DNA of 64,000 nt from an uncultured Haliea sp. GTDB taxonomy: Bacteria; Pseudomonadota; Gammaproteobacteria; Pseudomonadales; Halieaceae. Where the stretch lies: assembly GCA_947258585.1 (NCBI GenBank), contig CAMYIZ010000061.1:28041-92040 (forward strand), read 5' to 3'. The notes under the pieces are model-generated. The model saw nothing but the letters and a program-made list of their open reading frames with translations, was not told the origin of the DNA and did no database searches. A program made the translations under genes and the position numbers. This document shows, in pieces, positions 63,931 through 64,000 of this stretch (position 1 is the stretch's first letter; each line of letters starts with the position of its first letter).

Positions 63931-64000
63931 ATGGACGAGCAGGCTGTCTCAGGCATGGATAAGAAGCAATTCAGCGAGAGGGACATCTGCACCAAATTCA
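63931..64000 (+). CDS. Start of a probable type I restriction enzyme R subunit, truncated by the window edge
   Basis: Only 23 codons are visible. From ATG 63955 the protein reads MDKKQFSERDICTKF, which matches the conserved opening of many type I HsdR subunits (SERDICTKFITPA in relatives). ATG 63931 is in frame and also possible; neither has a strong ribosome-binding site. A good promoter lies just upstream. HsdR would be the ATP-dependent translocase/nuclease of a type I restriction-modification system. Too little is visible for certainty. Confidence 0.55.
   Translation, partial: MDEQAVSGMDKKQFSERDICTKF

Overview
The window is 64 kb of GC-rich bacterial chromosome, read mainly from gene content and order. 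Most of it is housekeeping DNA of a gammaproteobacterium. Several blocks keep the Pseudomonas-type gene order: metH/cysI/DUF934; etfAB with the ETF-quinone oxidoreductase; tig-clpP-clpX-lon-hupB-ppiD; pilZ-holB-tmk-mltG-pabC-fabF-acpP-fabG-fabD-rpmF-yceD-maf-HAD-rluC-rne; yccA-tusDCBE. A free-living, respiring marine-type gammaproteobacterium (for example the Cellvibrionales/Halieaceae area) fits, but the taxon is inference.

Layout. 0-5.3 kb: end of methionine synthase, DUF2970, a tiny membrane protein, and siroheme sulfite/nitrite reductase with DUF934. 5.3-9.5 kb: electron-transfer flavoprotein, its membrane oxidoreductase, and DUF1285. 9.5-19.4 kb: serA and the protein-quality-control cluster (ppiD, HU, Lon, ClpX, ClpP, trigger factor) preceded by tRNA-Leu(UAG). 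19.6-31.5 kb: an isolated GH84-type glycosidase, a candidate small RNA, then the fatty-acid synthesis block and rluC, all on the minus strand except maf. plsX, fabH and sppA are missing from places where relatives carry them. 31.5-36.4 kb: ribonuclease E behind a long structured leader, tRNA-Ser(UGA), and a divergent cysteine synthase. 36.4-49 kb: Ca2+-type P-ATPase, AcpH, a PpiC-like protein with a HupE/UreJ protein, a DauA-like SulP carrier, small metabolic genes, yccA, the Tus sulfur relay and trmA. 49-58 kb: an uncharacterised two-gene unit (dUTPase plus a wHTH/nuclease-like protein), then an MscS-superfamily giant channel followed one base later by a 1343-residue membrane protein built from two tandem copies of one module.

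58-64 kb is accessory. A Tat-exported PLP amino-acid decarboxylase lies between two copies of an imperfect ~90 bp repeat. It is followed by a tyrosine integrase, a decayed 440 bp stretch, a complete ISL3-family insertion sequence with 8 bp target duplications, a YedK/SRAP gene, and the first codons of what looks like a type I restriction hsdR running off the end. This reads as the left edge of a genomic island with a defence gene.

The best candidates for undescribed biology are the channel plus duplicated membrane protein pair (50.7-58.0 kb), the dUTPase/nuclease-like pair (49.0-50.6 kb), the Tat-exported decarboxylase with its flanking repeats, and the orphan plus-strand small RNA at 20.8 kb.
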